Shown here: positions 10,688 to 18,556 of the stretch, piece after piece | Layout of the letters: each line of letters starts with the position of its first letter | How positions within the stretch are numbered: the stretch's first letter is position 1 | Assembly (NCBI GenBank): GCA_021154885.1 | Contig: JAJKHS010000142.1 | Location: 1-64,000, forward strand | Direction of reading: 5' to 3' | From: Thermoanaerobaculum sp. | Lineage (GTDB): Bacteria > Acidobacteriota > Thermoanaerobaculia > Multivoradales > UBA5704 | Length of the DNA stretch: 64,000 nucleotides | The notes under the pieces: generated by a model | Told to the model about the DNA's origin: nothing | Databases searched by the model: none | What the model saw: the letters and a program-made list of their open reading frames with translations, nothing else | Position numbers and translations under genes: made by a program

Positions 10688-12195
10688 TGCGCCTTGGAGA
10701 TACCCGCAGACTTGCCTTCGATATCGAGCCGGTCTCTCCGAGTTGGGAGCGCCGGACTCCGAGCGATCAGGGGCCTTGGGCCCAACTCTCCATCTGGGCC
10801 GCGGAACAGAACTTCTGCCGCAACTGGTTCCCGGCCACCCGCAGCGTCCATGAAGGGGTCTACGTACCCCTTGCTCCCATTGCGGATTGGCTCCTGCGAT
10901 GCGCCCGGTACATTACGTATGAAGAGTCTTCGCGAGCTTTCCCTACCGATGTCGATCTGATGGCGGCGCTGCAAAGCTGGAAGTCTGCGGCGCCAGCGGT
11001 TTCCTTCGACGAGGATTCTTGGGACGATCGGCGATTCGAGTGGAGCGAGCGTCATTTTATCCTCGCCGGCGCGGATGGCTCATGGCTTCCCAATCTTGCC
11101 CTTGTGAGATCCGATGACAATTTATGGATCAGCGCCGCTCCAGCCAGTTTTGCTAGTGCCGAAGCGCCAAGCTTTCTGGTGCAGACCGGAATTGTAGCAG
11201 TCCCTTGGCAAGCCGCCGAAGATGCCCTAGCGGAGTTTGTTGATTATGTTGGTCAAAGCCTGCGAGAGGCCGGCCTCAGTGAATCATTCCCATGGAGCCG
11301 CGAAAGCGGTGCCTTGGCGAGGGAGCTTGAGATCGGGCTGCTCGACCTATTGGCCTTGGAGCTCGATCTGCCTGCGGTAAAAGTCGAGTCGCTCTTTGGA
11401 GTGTCTTCTGAGTCGGATCTCCTGAGAAAACTGAGCCTGCCGGTGGGGGCGACACAGAAGGACAGCGTTTCGGTGCAAGCGATCCGCGACCTGGCTTTAG
11501 AGCAGGGTGTGGTCGAAATGGTCGTCGAATGCGATCAGGCAACCCGTGAGCAGAGGAACGGAAGATTTCGCCGCATGAGATTGCGCGCAATCGAAGCTGC
11601 CGCTGGGGCACGTCCTGAAGCCGAAGGCTATCAGGCTGCGGGATTGCTACGTCGTGATCTTGGTCTTGGTGGTGTGCCCTTGAGAGATCCCGAGTCATTC
11701 CTGAGAGATCGATTCGACATCGAGGTCGACGAGCTGCCTGACCTGCGATCGACGCACAATCATGCGGTCGCGGGCGGACATCTCGACGGCTTCGGAAAAG
11801 TGAGATTGTTTCGATCTCCACAAATACAAAAGCCTTGGGCACGGAACATGGAGATTTTTCGGGGAGTTGGCCATTTGCTGCTGGATGGGGGTGCCGGAAG
11901 CCCAGCGGTTGGCGCTGGTTCGTCGAACCTGGCCATCGGGCCACGGCGGCGGCGCTCCGGAGCCTTTGCCGCCGAGATGCTCCTACCTCAGGCGGCGATT
12001 CGTGAACGGAGTGGCGGCGTGCTGGATGCCGCGGCGGAGCCTGAAGTCTTCGAATCGCTGATGGCGGATTATGGCGTGGGAGCACAGACGGCGGCTTGGC
12101 AATGCTGGAATGCCAGCCTTCTGTCGTCAAAGGAAGTCGTAGACGATCTCATTGGTGTTTATGGCGCTGGCAATGGCGTCAGCGGTCCGGCCTAA
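10687..12195 (+). CDS. Degenerate ImmA/IrrE-family protein with unknown N-terminal region
   Basis: A 502-residue protein. The last about 130 residues follow the ImmA/IrrE metallopeptidase pattern: a helix at 389-399 ending GHLLLD, then SGAFAAEMLLPQAAI and a helical tail. Where the family has HExxH, this protein reads R392-G-V-G-H396, so the first His and catalytic Glu are missing and the domain is probably non-proteolytic. The first 370 residues match nothing I recognise. GC is well below neighbouring genes (29 of 60 bases in 11821-11880). Coupled to the preceding 125-residue gene by TGATG. Regulators of this family act on repressors in phage, ICE and toxin systems, so an element-borne regulatory or defence role is possible but unproven. 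Confidence 0.65.
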   Translation: MRLGDTRRLAFDIEPVSPSWERRTPSDQGPWAQLSIWAAEQNFCRNWFPATRSVHEGVYVPLAPIADWLLRCARYITYEESSRAFPTDVDLMAALQSWKSAAPAVSFDEDSWDDRRFEWSERHFILAGADGSWLPNLALVRSDDNLWISAAPASFASAEAPSFLVQTGIVAVPWQAAEDALAEFVDYVGQSLREAGLSESFPWSRESGALARELEIGLLDLLALELDLPAVKVESLFGVSSESDLLRKLSLPVGATQKDSVSVQAIRDLALEQGVVEMVVECDQATREQRNGRFRRMRLRAIEAAAGARPEAEGYQAAGLLRRDLGLGGVPLRDPESFLRDRFDIEVDELPDLRSTHNHAVAGGHLDGFGKVRLFRSPQIQKPWARNMEIFRGVGHLLLDGGAGSPAVGAGSSNLAIGPRRRRSGAFAAEMLLPQAAIRERSGGVLDAAAEPEVFESLMADYGVGAQTAAWQCWNASLLSSKEVVDDLIGVYGAGNGVSGPA

Positions 12196-12284
12196 GCCGG
12201 AATCATGAAAGTGGATAGCGAGGCCATACGGCTCCGCCAGGGAATGAATGTATAGAGCGTCCTTCCCACGGTGGTGTTAGACAT
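12192..12284 (-). CDS. Possible 30-residue peptide with strong ribosome site
   Basis: A short frame starting at ATG 12284, preceded at 7 nt by a good AGGAG site, and ending with a TAG that overlaps the convergent gene's TAA. The product is hydrophobic/basic with a central FIPWRSR stretch and has no recognised family. It may be a leader peptide, the remnant of a longer gene, or chance. The strong ribosome site is the only reason to list it. Confidence 0.3.
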   Translation of the reverse strand: MSNTTVGRTLYTFIPWRSRMASLSTFMIPA

Positions 12285-12495
12285 GATGTATCTCCTGGTC
12301 GTGGTCGATCCGAACAGCCCCGATCGGCTCGGCCAATTGTAGGCGAGGCGCTCGCAGAGCTGGCGATAAATTTTGGGTTTTAAAACGTCCCAATATCCGC
12401 GCCGCTGGCGGCCCCGAGGGGAGCACCCAGAATGGGGTGCCAAAACACGTCGGGCGGCAAAACAGGTGTGCCAGATTTGAAATGTAGCAGCGCGT
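12285..12495. other. Non-coding stretch with small hairpins, no gene seen
   Basis: About 210 nt between the small minus-strand frame and the terminator of the WXXGXW gene. On the minus strand it contains a 6-bp stem GCACCC/GGGTGC, a CCCC/GGGG stem and a locally AT-rich block (TTTTAAAACCCAAAATTTA). No convincing promoter or known riboswitch motif is visible. Confidence 0.3.
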
Positions 12496-12523
12496 AAAAA
12501 GGGCAGCCCCAGAGGGCCGCCCT
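12496..12523 (-). terminator. Rho-independent terminator of the WXXGXW-protein gene
   Basis: On the minus strand GGGCGGCCC and GGGCTGCCC form a 9-bp stem (one G-U pair) around a TCTG loop, followed by five Ts. It lies about 40 nt after the stop of the gene at 12563-14134. Confidence 0.85.
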
Positions 12524-12562
12524 TGGACCAAAGCCAGAGATCCGTTTTTCAGCCGGCCGCCG

Positions 12563-14134
12563 CTAGACCGGGGGCGGAGGCGTGGACTGGGGCTTCTTGT
12601 CGCGTTGCTGCTGCCGCCGCTCTTGCTTCTGCTGCTCCCTCTGTTGCTGGTTCTGCTGCCTCTGCTGGTTCTGCTGATCCTGCCGGTTCTGCTGATCCTG
12701 GCGCTGGGGGCGGGCTTGAGCGGCCTGCTGCTCGCGCTGGTGACGGGCCTGCAGAAGCTGCTGCTCGCGTTGCTGCTGCTGCTGGAGGGCACGCTGCTCG
12801 GCCTGGTGCTGGGCCGCGCTTTCCTGCGCCTGCTGGTTTTGCTGCTCGCGCTGGTGCAACTGCTGGAGGCGGTTGCGCTCCGCGTCCTGGCGAGCTTGGA
12901 GTTGCTGCTGCTCGGCCTGATGCTTACGGTCCAGCTCGGCCTGGGAGGGCTGCTGCTGCCGCGGCTGACGTTGCGGCTGCCCTGGCTGCGGCTGCTGATC
13001 GGGCTGCGGCTGCACTGCCTGGGGTTCCTGCGGCCGCCGCTGACGGGGCTGCGGCTGCCCTGGCTGGTCCTGCGGCTGCGTTCGACCCTGACCCTGGGCT
13101 TGGCCCTGGATCTGAGGCGGCTGCCCTCCCCGTTGCCGGAATTGCTGCTGGCGCCGCTGCTGGATGACCACCGGCGGGGTCCTGTTCGCCTGGGGCCGGG
13201 CCAGGGTGTCGGCCGGCCGGAAGATGGAAACCTGGTTGCCCTGGACCTGCGCCACCCGGCCCCGGACCCGGTCCCGGGTCGGTGTGAGCTGGTAGCGCTG
13301 CACCCGCTGACCGGTCACCTGCTCGATGTGCTGCTCCGGGATGCTCTGGTTGACGATGCGGTTGTTGATGACCCGGATGTTGGTGATGTTCCGCGTGCTG
13401 CGGACGAAGTTCACGTTGCGGGCCGGCGGCAGGATGACGCGGTCGAGCCGCGACTCGAGGAAACTGCGCTCCGGCACGAAGGAGTAGGCGTAGGGATCGA
13501 TCGAGGCGCTCAGGCTCAAGCCGCCGATCTGGATGCCGATGCCCGCTCGGAAACCGACGGAGGGAGGCAGAGGCGCCCAGCCGACGTAGCCGTTGCCCTG
13601 CTGGAAGGAGACCCAGGCCGGACCCCACTCAGTGCCTGGCACCCACAGCCAGCCGTAGTCGCGGTCGAGCAGCCAGCGGCCATAGTGGTAGGTCGCCCAG
13701 CCCCAAGGCTCGTCCGAGAGCCAGGTCCAGCCGTAGTCGGTGTCGACCCAGTGGCCACGGGTGTACGGCCGCCAGCCGACCTCGACCCGGGTGGGCTCCC
13801 AGACCCAGCCGTAGCTGCCGCGCTGGATCCAGCGGCCATAGGGCGAGAGCTCGCTGTAGAAGAGGCTCTCGTCGACCGGCCCCTGGTCGTAGCTGCCGGA
13901 GTCGTAGCCCTGATCCTGATAGGCCCCCGGGTCTTCGTAGTTGCCGTCCGGCCGCGGGTCATAGTAGGGAGACTGATCGCCATATCCCTGGTCGTCGGGA
14001 GGAGGCGGCTGCTGGTAGTTGGAAGGAGGGGGAGGCGGCGGATACGCTGGACTTGGATACGATTGAGCGTAGCCCGAGGAGCCCCAAGCCGCGGCTGCCA
14101 CGATGGCTACGAAGACGAAGTTGCGAGTTTTCAT
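12563..14134 (-). CDS. Exported DUF6600-like WXXGXW repeat protein with Gln-rich tail
   Basis: 523 residues from the ATG at 14134; a longer TTG start at 14188 is possible, but the 14134 start places a typical signal peptide (MKTRNFVFVAIV... SGYAQ) at the N-terminus. After a Pro/Tyr/Asp/Gln-rich segment come several aromatic repeats of the type YGRWI, YGWVWEPT, GHWVDTDYGWTW and YGRWLLDRDYGWLW, typical of DUF6600/YXWGXW envelope proteins. The C-terminal 200 residues are an extremely Gln/Arg-rich low-complexity, probably coiled-coil, region. Likely periplasmic or outer-membrane associated; the family's function is unknown. Monocistronic, with a clear terminator. Confidence 0.8.
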   Translation of the reverse strand: MKTRNFVFVAIVAAAAWGSSGYAQSYPSPAYPPPPPPSNYQQPPPPDDQGYGDQSPYYDPRPDGNYEDPGAYQDQGYDSGSYDQGPVDESLFYSELSPYGRWIQRGSYGWVWEPTRVEVGWRPYTRGHWVDTDYGWTWLSDEPWGWATYHYGRWLLDRDYGWLWVPGTEWGPAWVSFQQGNGYVGWAPLPPSVGFRAGIGIQIGGLSLSASIDPYAYSFVPERSFLESRLDRVILPPARNVNFVRSTRNITNIRVINNRIVNQSIPEQHIEQVTGQRVQRYQLTPTRDRVRGRVAQVQGNQVSIFRPADTLARPQANRTPPVVIQQRRQQQFRQRGGQPPQIQGQAQGQGRTQPQDQPGQPQPRQRRPQEPQAVQPQPDQQPQPGQPQRQPRQQQPSQAELDRKHQAEQQQLQARQDAERNRLQQLHQREQQNQQAQESAAQHQAEQRALQQQQQREQQLLQARHQREQQAAQARPQRQDQQNRQDQQNQQRQQNQQQREQQKQERRQQQRDKKPQSTPPPPV

Positions 14135-14303
14135 GGCTTTGGCCTCTTTGGTTGCTTGGGTTTGACCTTCAGAATGGGGTAGTTGCAAGAAGAGGGCCAG
14201 GGCGATCTACCTCAGGTCTTCGGCGCAGGCGGTGGTCTTGCCGGGGAGCCGGCTTCAAACGTCACCGAAAATGGACAGCCTGCCCGCTACAATACCCGCT
14301 GGT

Positions 14304-14897
14304 ATGGACACGGCCGAAGAGATCATCGCAATTACGCGGCAGTGGCTGGAAAAGGCGGTCATCGGCCTCAATCTCTGTCCTTTCGCAAAAGCCGTGTACA
14401 TCAAGGATCAGATCCGGTACGTCGTGAGCGAAGCAGAGAGCCCTGAAGCGTTGCTGACCGAGCTCGCCGTCGAGCTCCAGGCCCTGGTGGCGGCGGATCC
14501 CGCGGCGATCGACACCACGCTGCTGATCCACCCGCAAGCTCTCACGGATTTCCTGGATTATAACGACTTCCTCGGCGTTGCCGACGCCGCCGTCGCGGAC
14601 CTCGGGCTGGAAGGGGTGCTGCAGATCGCCAGCTTCCATCCGCAATACCAGTTCGCAGGCACCGCGACGGACGACGTCGAGAACTACACCAATCGCTCAC
14701 CCTACCCCATGCTCCATCTGTTGCGGGAGGCGAGCGTGGAGCGCGCGGTGGCGGCGTTTCCGGATGCGGCCCAGATTTACGAAAAGAACATGGCGACGCT
14801 GCGCCTCCTGGGTCACGAAGGCTGGAGCCGCCTGGACGTCGGCCCTACCTCCGCCTTGCGCCGGCGGCTCCCAGCGCGAGAACGACGCCGGGAATGA
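14304..14897 (+). CDS. DUF1415 domain-containing protein
   Basis: 197 residues, the usual size of the DUF1415 family. Diagnostic stretches are ITRQWLEKAVIGLNLCPFAK near the N-terminus (conserved Cys), a central LEGVLQIASFHPQYQF and the NRSPYPMLHLLRE segment. I chose the ATG at 14304 because family members begin just before this first helix; earlier in-frame ATGs at 14232 and 14271 would add an unconserved extension. Cytoplasmic, biochemical role unknown. Its 3' end overlaps a small convergent membrane-protein frame by 53 nt. Confidence 0.85.
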   Translation: MDTAEEIIAITRQWLEKAVIGLNLCPFAKAVYIKDQIRYVVSEAESPEALLTELAVELQALVAADPAAIDTTLLIHPQALTDFLDYNDFLGVADAAVADLGLEGVLQIASFHPQYQFAGTATDDVENYTNRSPYPMLHLLREASVERAVAAFPDAAQIYEKNMATLRLLGHEGWSRLDVGPTSALRRRLPARERRRE

Positions 14898-15048
14898 CCA
14901 GGAGGGCGAGCCCGTGGCCGGCGCCGGACGGCCAGAAGCTCCCGGGCACGGCGAGCTTCCAGAGGAGCATTGCGACCAGCGCGAGGACCAGCACACCGCA
15001 GCCGAACGGGATGCCGCAGCAGCAGCCACGGAATTTGAAGTTGGACAT
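14845..15048 (-). CDS. Small Cys-rich membrane protein, 67 residues
   Basis: Starts at ATG 15048 with an AAGGAG site 13 nt upstream. The product begins MSNFKFRGCCCGIPFGC, then two hydrophobic helices (about residues 18-33 and 43-60) and a basic RRR end. No family recognised. The four closely spaced N-terminal Cys could bind metal or be modified. It overlaps the end of the DUF1415 gene in convergent orientation, which lowers confidence slightly. Confidence 0.5.
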   Translation of the reverse strand: MSNFKFRGCCCGIPFGCGVLVLALVAMLLWKLAVPGSFWPSGAGHGLALLVIPGVVLALGAAGARRR

Positions 15049-15195
15049 GGGGGGGAGACGCTCCTTCCTGAAAGGCAGCCCTCCAAAAAGGGCCGCTCCA
15101 AGTCCATGCAAGTGCCTCTCCAGGCAGGCAGAACGAGAATAAGGCTAAAATGGTTCGATGGCAGACGATGGAGTCTCCAGCCAGGAGGAGAGCCA

Positions 15196-15834
15196 ATGGA
15201 ACCAACAGGACATGCGGTGCGGCTGGCCGGAGCGGAGCTCAAGACCTCGCGCCATGTCTGCGCTTTTTTTCACAGTCCGGACGAGCTGTACCGAATCCTC
15301 CTCCCGTTCATCAAGGAGGGGATCGAACAGGGCGAAAAGGCGTTCCACATCATCGACCCGAAGCTCCGCGCCGAGCACCTGCGGCGGCTGCGAGAGGCCG
15401 GCGTCGACGCCGACGGCGCCGAGGCCAGCGGGCAGCTCGAGATCCGCGCCTGGCAGGAGGCGTACCTGCGGGGCGGCCACTTCGACCAGGACGCGATGCT
15501 CGCCCTGATCGAAGAGGTGCTGCGCAGCGGCCCGCAGCAGGGCTTCCCCCTGATTCGCCTGATGGCCAACATGGAGTGGGCCCTGGAGGACCGCCCCGGG
15601 GTCGACGACCTGGTCGAGTACGAGACGCGGCTGAACTTCATCCTCCCGCGCTACCCGGACCCGGTGATATGAACGTATGACTGCGCCAAGTTTGGCGCCG
15701 GCATTGCCATGGACATCCTGCGCACTCACCCGATGGTGATCATCGGCGGCATTCTCCAGGAGAACCCCTTCTTCGTTCCGCCTGAGGAGTTTCTCCGCGA
15801 GCTGCGCAGCCGGAATGGGGGAAGGCCGGTGTGA
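15196..15834 (+). CDS. MEDS-domain sensor with in-frame UGA at codon 159: candidate selenoprotein
   Basis: ATG 15196 has an AGGAGGAG site 5 nt upstream. Residues about 14-158 follow the MEDS sensory domain (HVCAFFHSPDELYRILLPF, GIEQGEKAFHIIDP), a family linked to sensing small hydrocarbon derivatives ahead of kinases and regulators. The frame meets TGA at 15670-15672 (after PVI), exactly where family members have the conserved Cys of a C-x-YD motif. It then continues in frame with family-like sequence (TYDCAKFGAGIAMDILRTHP, GGILQENPFFVPPEEFLREL) to a second TGA at 15832-15834. No frameshift is needed. Read through, the product is 212 residues with Sec159; if UGA stops translation it is 158 residues and lacks the end of the domain. 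The second stop overlaps the kinase GTG by 4 nt, implying translation reaches it. A nonsense-mutated pseudogene is the alternative. Confidence 0.7.
15677..15704 (+). promoter_or_regulatory. SECIS-like hairpin just downstream of the in-frame UGA
   Basis: Directly after the UGA at 15670-15672, bases 15683-15688 (GCGCCA) pair perfectly with 15693-15698 (TGGCGC) around an AGUU loop, so the loop carries a GU with its G 18 nt after the UGA. U15682 is unpaired below this stem, followed by C15681-G15700 and a 3-bp lower stem (15677-15679 with 15702-15704). Bacterial SECIS elements have the same plan: a short upper stem, an unpaired U, and a GU-bearing loop about 16-37 nt after the UGA. Confidence 0.6.
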
Positions 15835-17549
15835 GCCCGCCTTTCGACGAGGCCCAACTCCGCCGCTGCATTCGCGATCTGGTGGCCCTGTCGGCCATTC
15901 CCGCCTTCTGGACCGGCCGGTCCGCCGCCGATATCGCGGAAGGCTTGGCGGATCTCCTCCTGAGCACCTTGCGGCTGGACCTCGTCTACGTCCGCCTGTA
16001 CGGCCCGGAAGACGGCGCGCTCACCGAGGCGGCCCGCGGCGCGAAGGGTCCCCCCCTGGCGGCCGCGGCGGTCGGCCACAGCCTCGCGCCCTGGCTCGAC
16101 CGCGGCGGCTTCGACCCTCCCGTGACGATTCCCGCGTCGGAGGGCGACGCCACCTTGCGCCTCGCCGTCATCCCCCTCGGGTACCAGGGGAAAGCCGGGG
16201 TCGTGGCCGCGGCCTCGCGGCAGCCGGATTTTCCCCACGAGCTCGACCGGCTGCTCTTGCAGATCACGGTCAACCAGGCGGCGCTGCGCGAGGCGGACCG
16301 GCTGAAGGACCACCTGCTGGCCCGGGAACAGGCTGCGCGCCAGGAGGCGGAAGCGGCCCGGGAAGCCGCGGAAGCGGCCAGCCGCGCCAAGGACCGGTTC
16401 CTGGCCAACCTCAGCCACGAGCTGAGAACCCCTCTGACGCCGGTCCTGGCGGTGATCTCGCGACTGGAGGGCGATGAGCGCCTGCCGGACGACGTGCGCA
16501 GCGCGGTCGCGATGATCCATCGCAACGTCGATCTGGAGGCCCGGCTGATCGACGACCTGCTGGACCTGACGCGGATCGCCCGCGGCAAGCTCGAGCTGCG
16601 GCGCGAGATCGCGGACCTGCGTCAGGTCATCGAGCACTCGATTCAGATCTGCTGCTCGGAGGCGCTCGCCGCGGGGCGGCTGTGCCTGGTCAAAGAGCTG
16701 GGCGCGGAGAGCCATCGCGTCTGGGCCGACGCGTCGCGCGTGACGCAGGTCTTCTGGAACCTGCTGACCAACGCCGTGAAGTTCACCCCGCCCGGCGGCA
16801 CGATCCACGTTCGTTCCTGGGCCGAGCCCCTGACGGGGCCGGCGAAAGGATCGCGGCCCGGACGCCGGCTCGTGGTCGAGATCTCCGATACCGGCATCGG
16901 CATCGAAACGGATGCGTTGACCCGGATTTTCGAGGGCTTCGAGCAGGAGCGGCCGAGGATGGCGCGCCAGTTTGGCGGCCTGGGGCTGGGGCTCGCCATC
17001 AGCAAGGCGATCGTCGAGATGCACGGGGGGGCGCTCACCGCGTCGAGCGACGGCCGGAACCAGGGCGCGACCTTCACTCTTCATCTGCCGGCCGCCGAGG
17101 CGGAGCCGGCGGCCGGCACAGCCCCTGGGCAGGAGCCGGCGAGCGCCACCGCCGCGCCGTACCCGGATCTCCCCCTCCACATCCTCCTCGTCGAGGACCA
17201 TCTCGACACCGCGGCGGCGATGGCGGAGCTGCTGCGCAATCTGGGGCATCGCGTCACGGTAGCCGGCAGCGTCCGAACGGGCCTGGCCGCCCTCGCCGCA
17301 ACCCGCGACCGAGAAGACGACAGAATCGACCTCGTCATCAGCGACCTGGGTCTGCCCGACGGCAGCGGCTGCGATCTGATGCGCGCGCTGTCCGGCAGCC
17401 CGCGTCCCAAGGGGATCGCGCTCAGCGGCTACGGCATGGAGGAAGACGTCCGCATGAGCCTGGAGGCGGGCTTTGAGCGCCACCTCACGAAGCCGATCGA
17501 CCTGCGGTCTCTACAGACCGCGATCCGCGAGACGGTCGCCGCTCGCTAG
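15831..17549 (+). CDS. Hybrid sensor histidine kinase (GAF-like, HisKA, HATPase, receiver)
   Basis: 572 residues from GTG 15831, which overlaps the upstream stop as GTGA and has a GGGGGAAGG site. Residues about 1-150 look like a GAF-type sensor without membrane segments; a short Ala/Glu-rich coiled coil (about 165-185) leads into HisKA with H196 (FLANLSHELRTPL). The ATPase has the N box (WNLLTNAVKF), G1 (DTGIGIE) and G2 (GGLGLGLAISKAIV). After a Pro/Ala linker comes a receiver domain (LHILLVEDH) with phospho-acceptor D505 in VISDLGLPDGSG and the late K in LTKP. Cytosolic. Coupled to the MEDS gene, which probably supplies the signal. No DNA-binding output domain, so it passes the signal to another protein or controls itself through the receiver. 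Confidence 0.92.
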   Translation: MSPPFDEAQLRRCIRDLVALSAIPAFWTGRSAADIAEGLADLLLSTLRLDLVYVRLYGPEDGALTEAARGAKGPPLAAAAVGHSLAPWLDRGGFDPPVTIPASEGDATLRLAVIPLGYQGKAGVVAAASRQPDFPHELDRLLLQITVNQAALREADRLKDHLLAREQAARQEAEAAREAAEAASRAKDRFLANLSHELRTPLTPVLAVISRLEGDERLPDDVRSAVAMIHRNVDLEARLIDDLLDLTRIARGKLELRREIADLRQVIEHSIQICCSEALAAGRLCLVKELGAESHRVWADASRVTQVFWNLLTNAVKFTPPGGTIHVRSWAEPLTGPAKGSRPGRRLVVEISDTGIGIETDALTRIFEGFEQERPRMARQFGGLGLGLAISKAIVEMHGGALTASSDGRNQGATFTLHLPAAEAEPAAGTAPGQEPASATAAPYPDLPLHILLVEDHLDTAAAMAELLRNLGHRVTVAGSVRTGLAALAATRDREDDRIDLVISDLGLPDGSGCDLMRALSGSPRPKGIALSGYGMEEDVRMSLEAGFERHLTKPIDLRSLQTAIRETVAAR

Positions 17550-17725
17550 CTGCCCACGATTCGCAGCTCGAAATCCTTGAACTTGAGAACTTGAAGCACG
17601 TAGCTGAACGCGATACGGCTGGCGGTCGCGTAGTCGGGGGCGTGGATGGGGAACTCGTCTTCCTGGGTCTGGCCGAACGAGTTCTGGTACGCAACGGAAG
17701 CGGCGAAATGGCGAATTCTGAGCAT
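17546..17725 (-). CDS. Small hypothetical protein, 59 residues
   Basis: ATG 17725 is preceded by an AGGAG site 11 nt upstream; an in-frame ATG at 17776 lacks one. The product contains a polar loop (GQTQEDEFPIHAPDY) followed by a helix-strand end (ASRIAFSYVLQVLKFKDF). No family recognised. Its stop overlaps the stop of the convergent kinase gene. The 5' side (17726-17943) holds no other gene. Confidence 0.5.
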   Translation of the reverse strand: MLRIRHFAASVAYQNSFGQTQEDEFPIHAPDYATASRIAFSYVLQVLKFKDFELRIVGS

Positions 17726-17943
17726 GGTGGGTTCAACTCCTGAGGATGTCCTCGCTTTAAGACCTTCAATCTTCATTTAAGAATTTCCAGCCAAACGTGG
17801 CACGGCGCGCAGTAGTATACAGCAGATCTCGCGGGGAGGATAGACGGTCGTCTACTTTGTCAGATGACCCACGACCGCCGCCTCTTCGGGGCGGACCTCA
17901 CCCCTACCCCTCCCATAGGGAGAGGGCGACAGACCGGCGTCGT

Positions 17944-18507
17944 TTAACAAGTCGCGAGCGGTTCCGCCACCCAGAAATCCGGGTACAGAGTGACGAAACC
18001 CGCAGCATTGACTTTCAGATCCGCTACGAACTTTCCGCCGCCGCTCGAATAGCGATACGTGCCGGCGTCTAGTCGCCGGTACACCTGATCGAGCGGTTCG
18101 AGCCGAAAGCTGGGGAACCGCAGCCAGGCGGCCCGCACGGGGGCTTCGGTCCCGACCTCCAGTTCCAGACGCCGGATCGGCAGGAGATTGGTTGCCGGGC
18201 TGAAGCTCAGATCGATGTCGGTACAACCATTTACTCCCAGAGATTCTCTACCACTGATCGTCCACCGTCCACCGTCGACGGAAACTTCGATGTCAACACG
18301 TTCTTCGCCGACCCATCCGGAGACCTCGGCACCGATGGTGGACCAACGCGGATCGCAGTCGATGACGTAGTCCAGCCGACACGGGTGATCGTCGAATGTA
18401 AAGATGGAGACTCCCTCCAGCCGCCAGCGCGAGTCGTTTGACAACAGTCGTGCATGTTCGTGACCGGCTCGGTAAATCCCCCGCCAGAGTATCGACTCGC
18501 TTTTCAA
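17944..18507 (-). CDS. Putative glycolipid-binding protein (PF06475)
   Basis: 187 residues, full family length. Characteristic stretches are the N-terminal ILWRGIYRAGHEHARLL, the central CTDIDLSFSPATNLLPIRRL, and the C-terminal RFPSFRLEPLDQVYRRLD and NAAGFVTLYPDFW. The start is TTG at 18507 with AGGAG 6 nt upstream. A cytoplasmic beta-sandwich family named for a structure with a lipid-sized pocket; the ligand is unknown. It follows the M16/kinase operon on the same strand by 49 nt and may be its last gene. Confidence 0.85.
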   Translation of the reverse strand: MKSESILWRGIYRAGHEHARLLSNDSRWRLEGVSIFTFDDHPCRLDYVIDCDPRWSTIGAEVSGWVGEERVDIEVSVDGGRWTISGRESLGVNGCTDIDLSFSPATNLLPIRRLELEVGTEAPVRAAWLRFPSFRLEPLDQVYRRLDAGTYRYSSGGGKFVADLKVNAAGFVTLYPDFWVAEPLATC

Positions 18508-18556
18508 GCTCTTCTCCTTTCAGGAGCAAACTCGCGAGGGCGCTACGAAGATTCGA

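Noticed and set aside
12605..12990. CTG/CAG triplet-rich tract as a repeat element
   Set aside because: It encodes the Gln-rich tail of the minus-strand protein with mixed codons and no regular unit.
12605..14182. A 525-codon plus-strand frame rich in Leu
   Set aside because: The Leu run is the reverse complement of the CAG/CTG-type Gln codons of the WXXGXW protein; there is no ribosome site and no family similarity.
15670..15834. A frameshift or separate small gene after the UGA
   Set aside because: The downstream family-like sequence is in exactly the same frame as the upstream part, so a single UGA codon explains the interruption. No independent start with a ribosome site precedes the tail.
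17878..17933. Another copy of the dispersed repeat
   Set aside because: CCTCACCCC and GGGAGAGGG are present but the two-hairpin structure and the shared core are missing; at most a distant relative.
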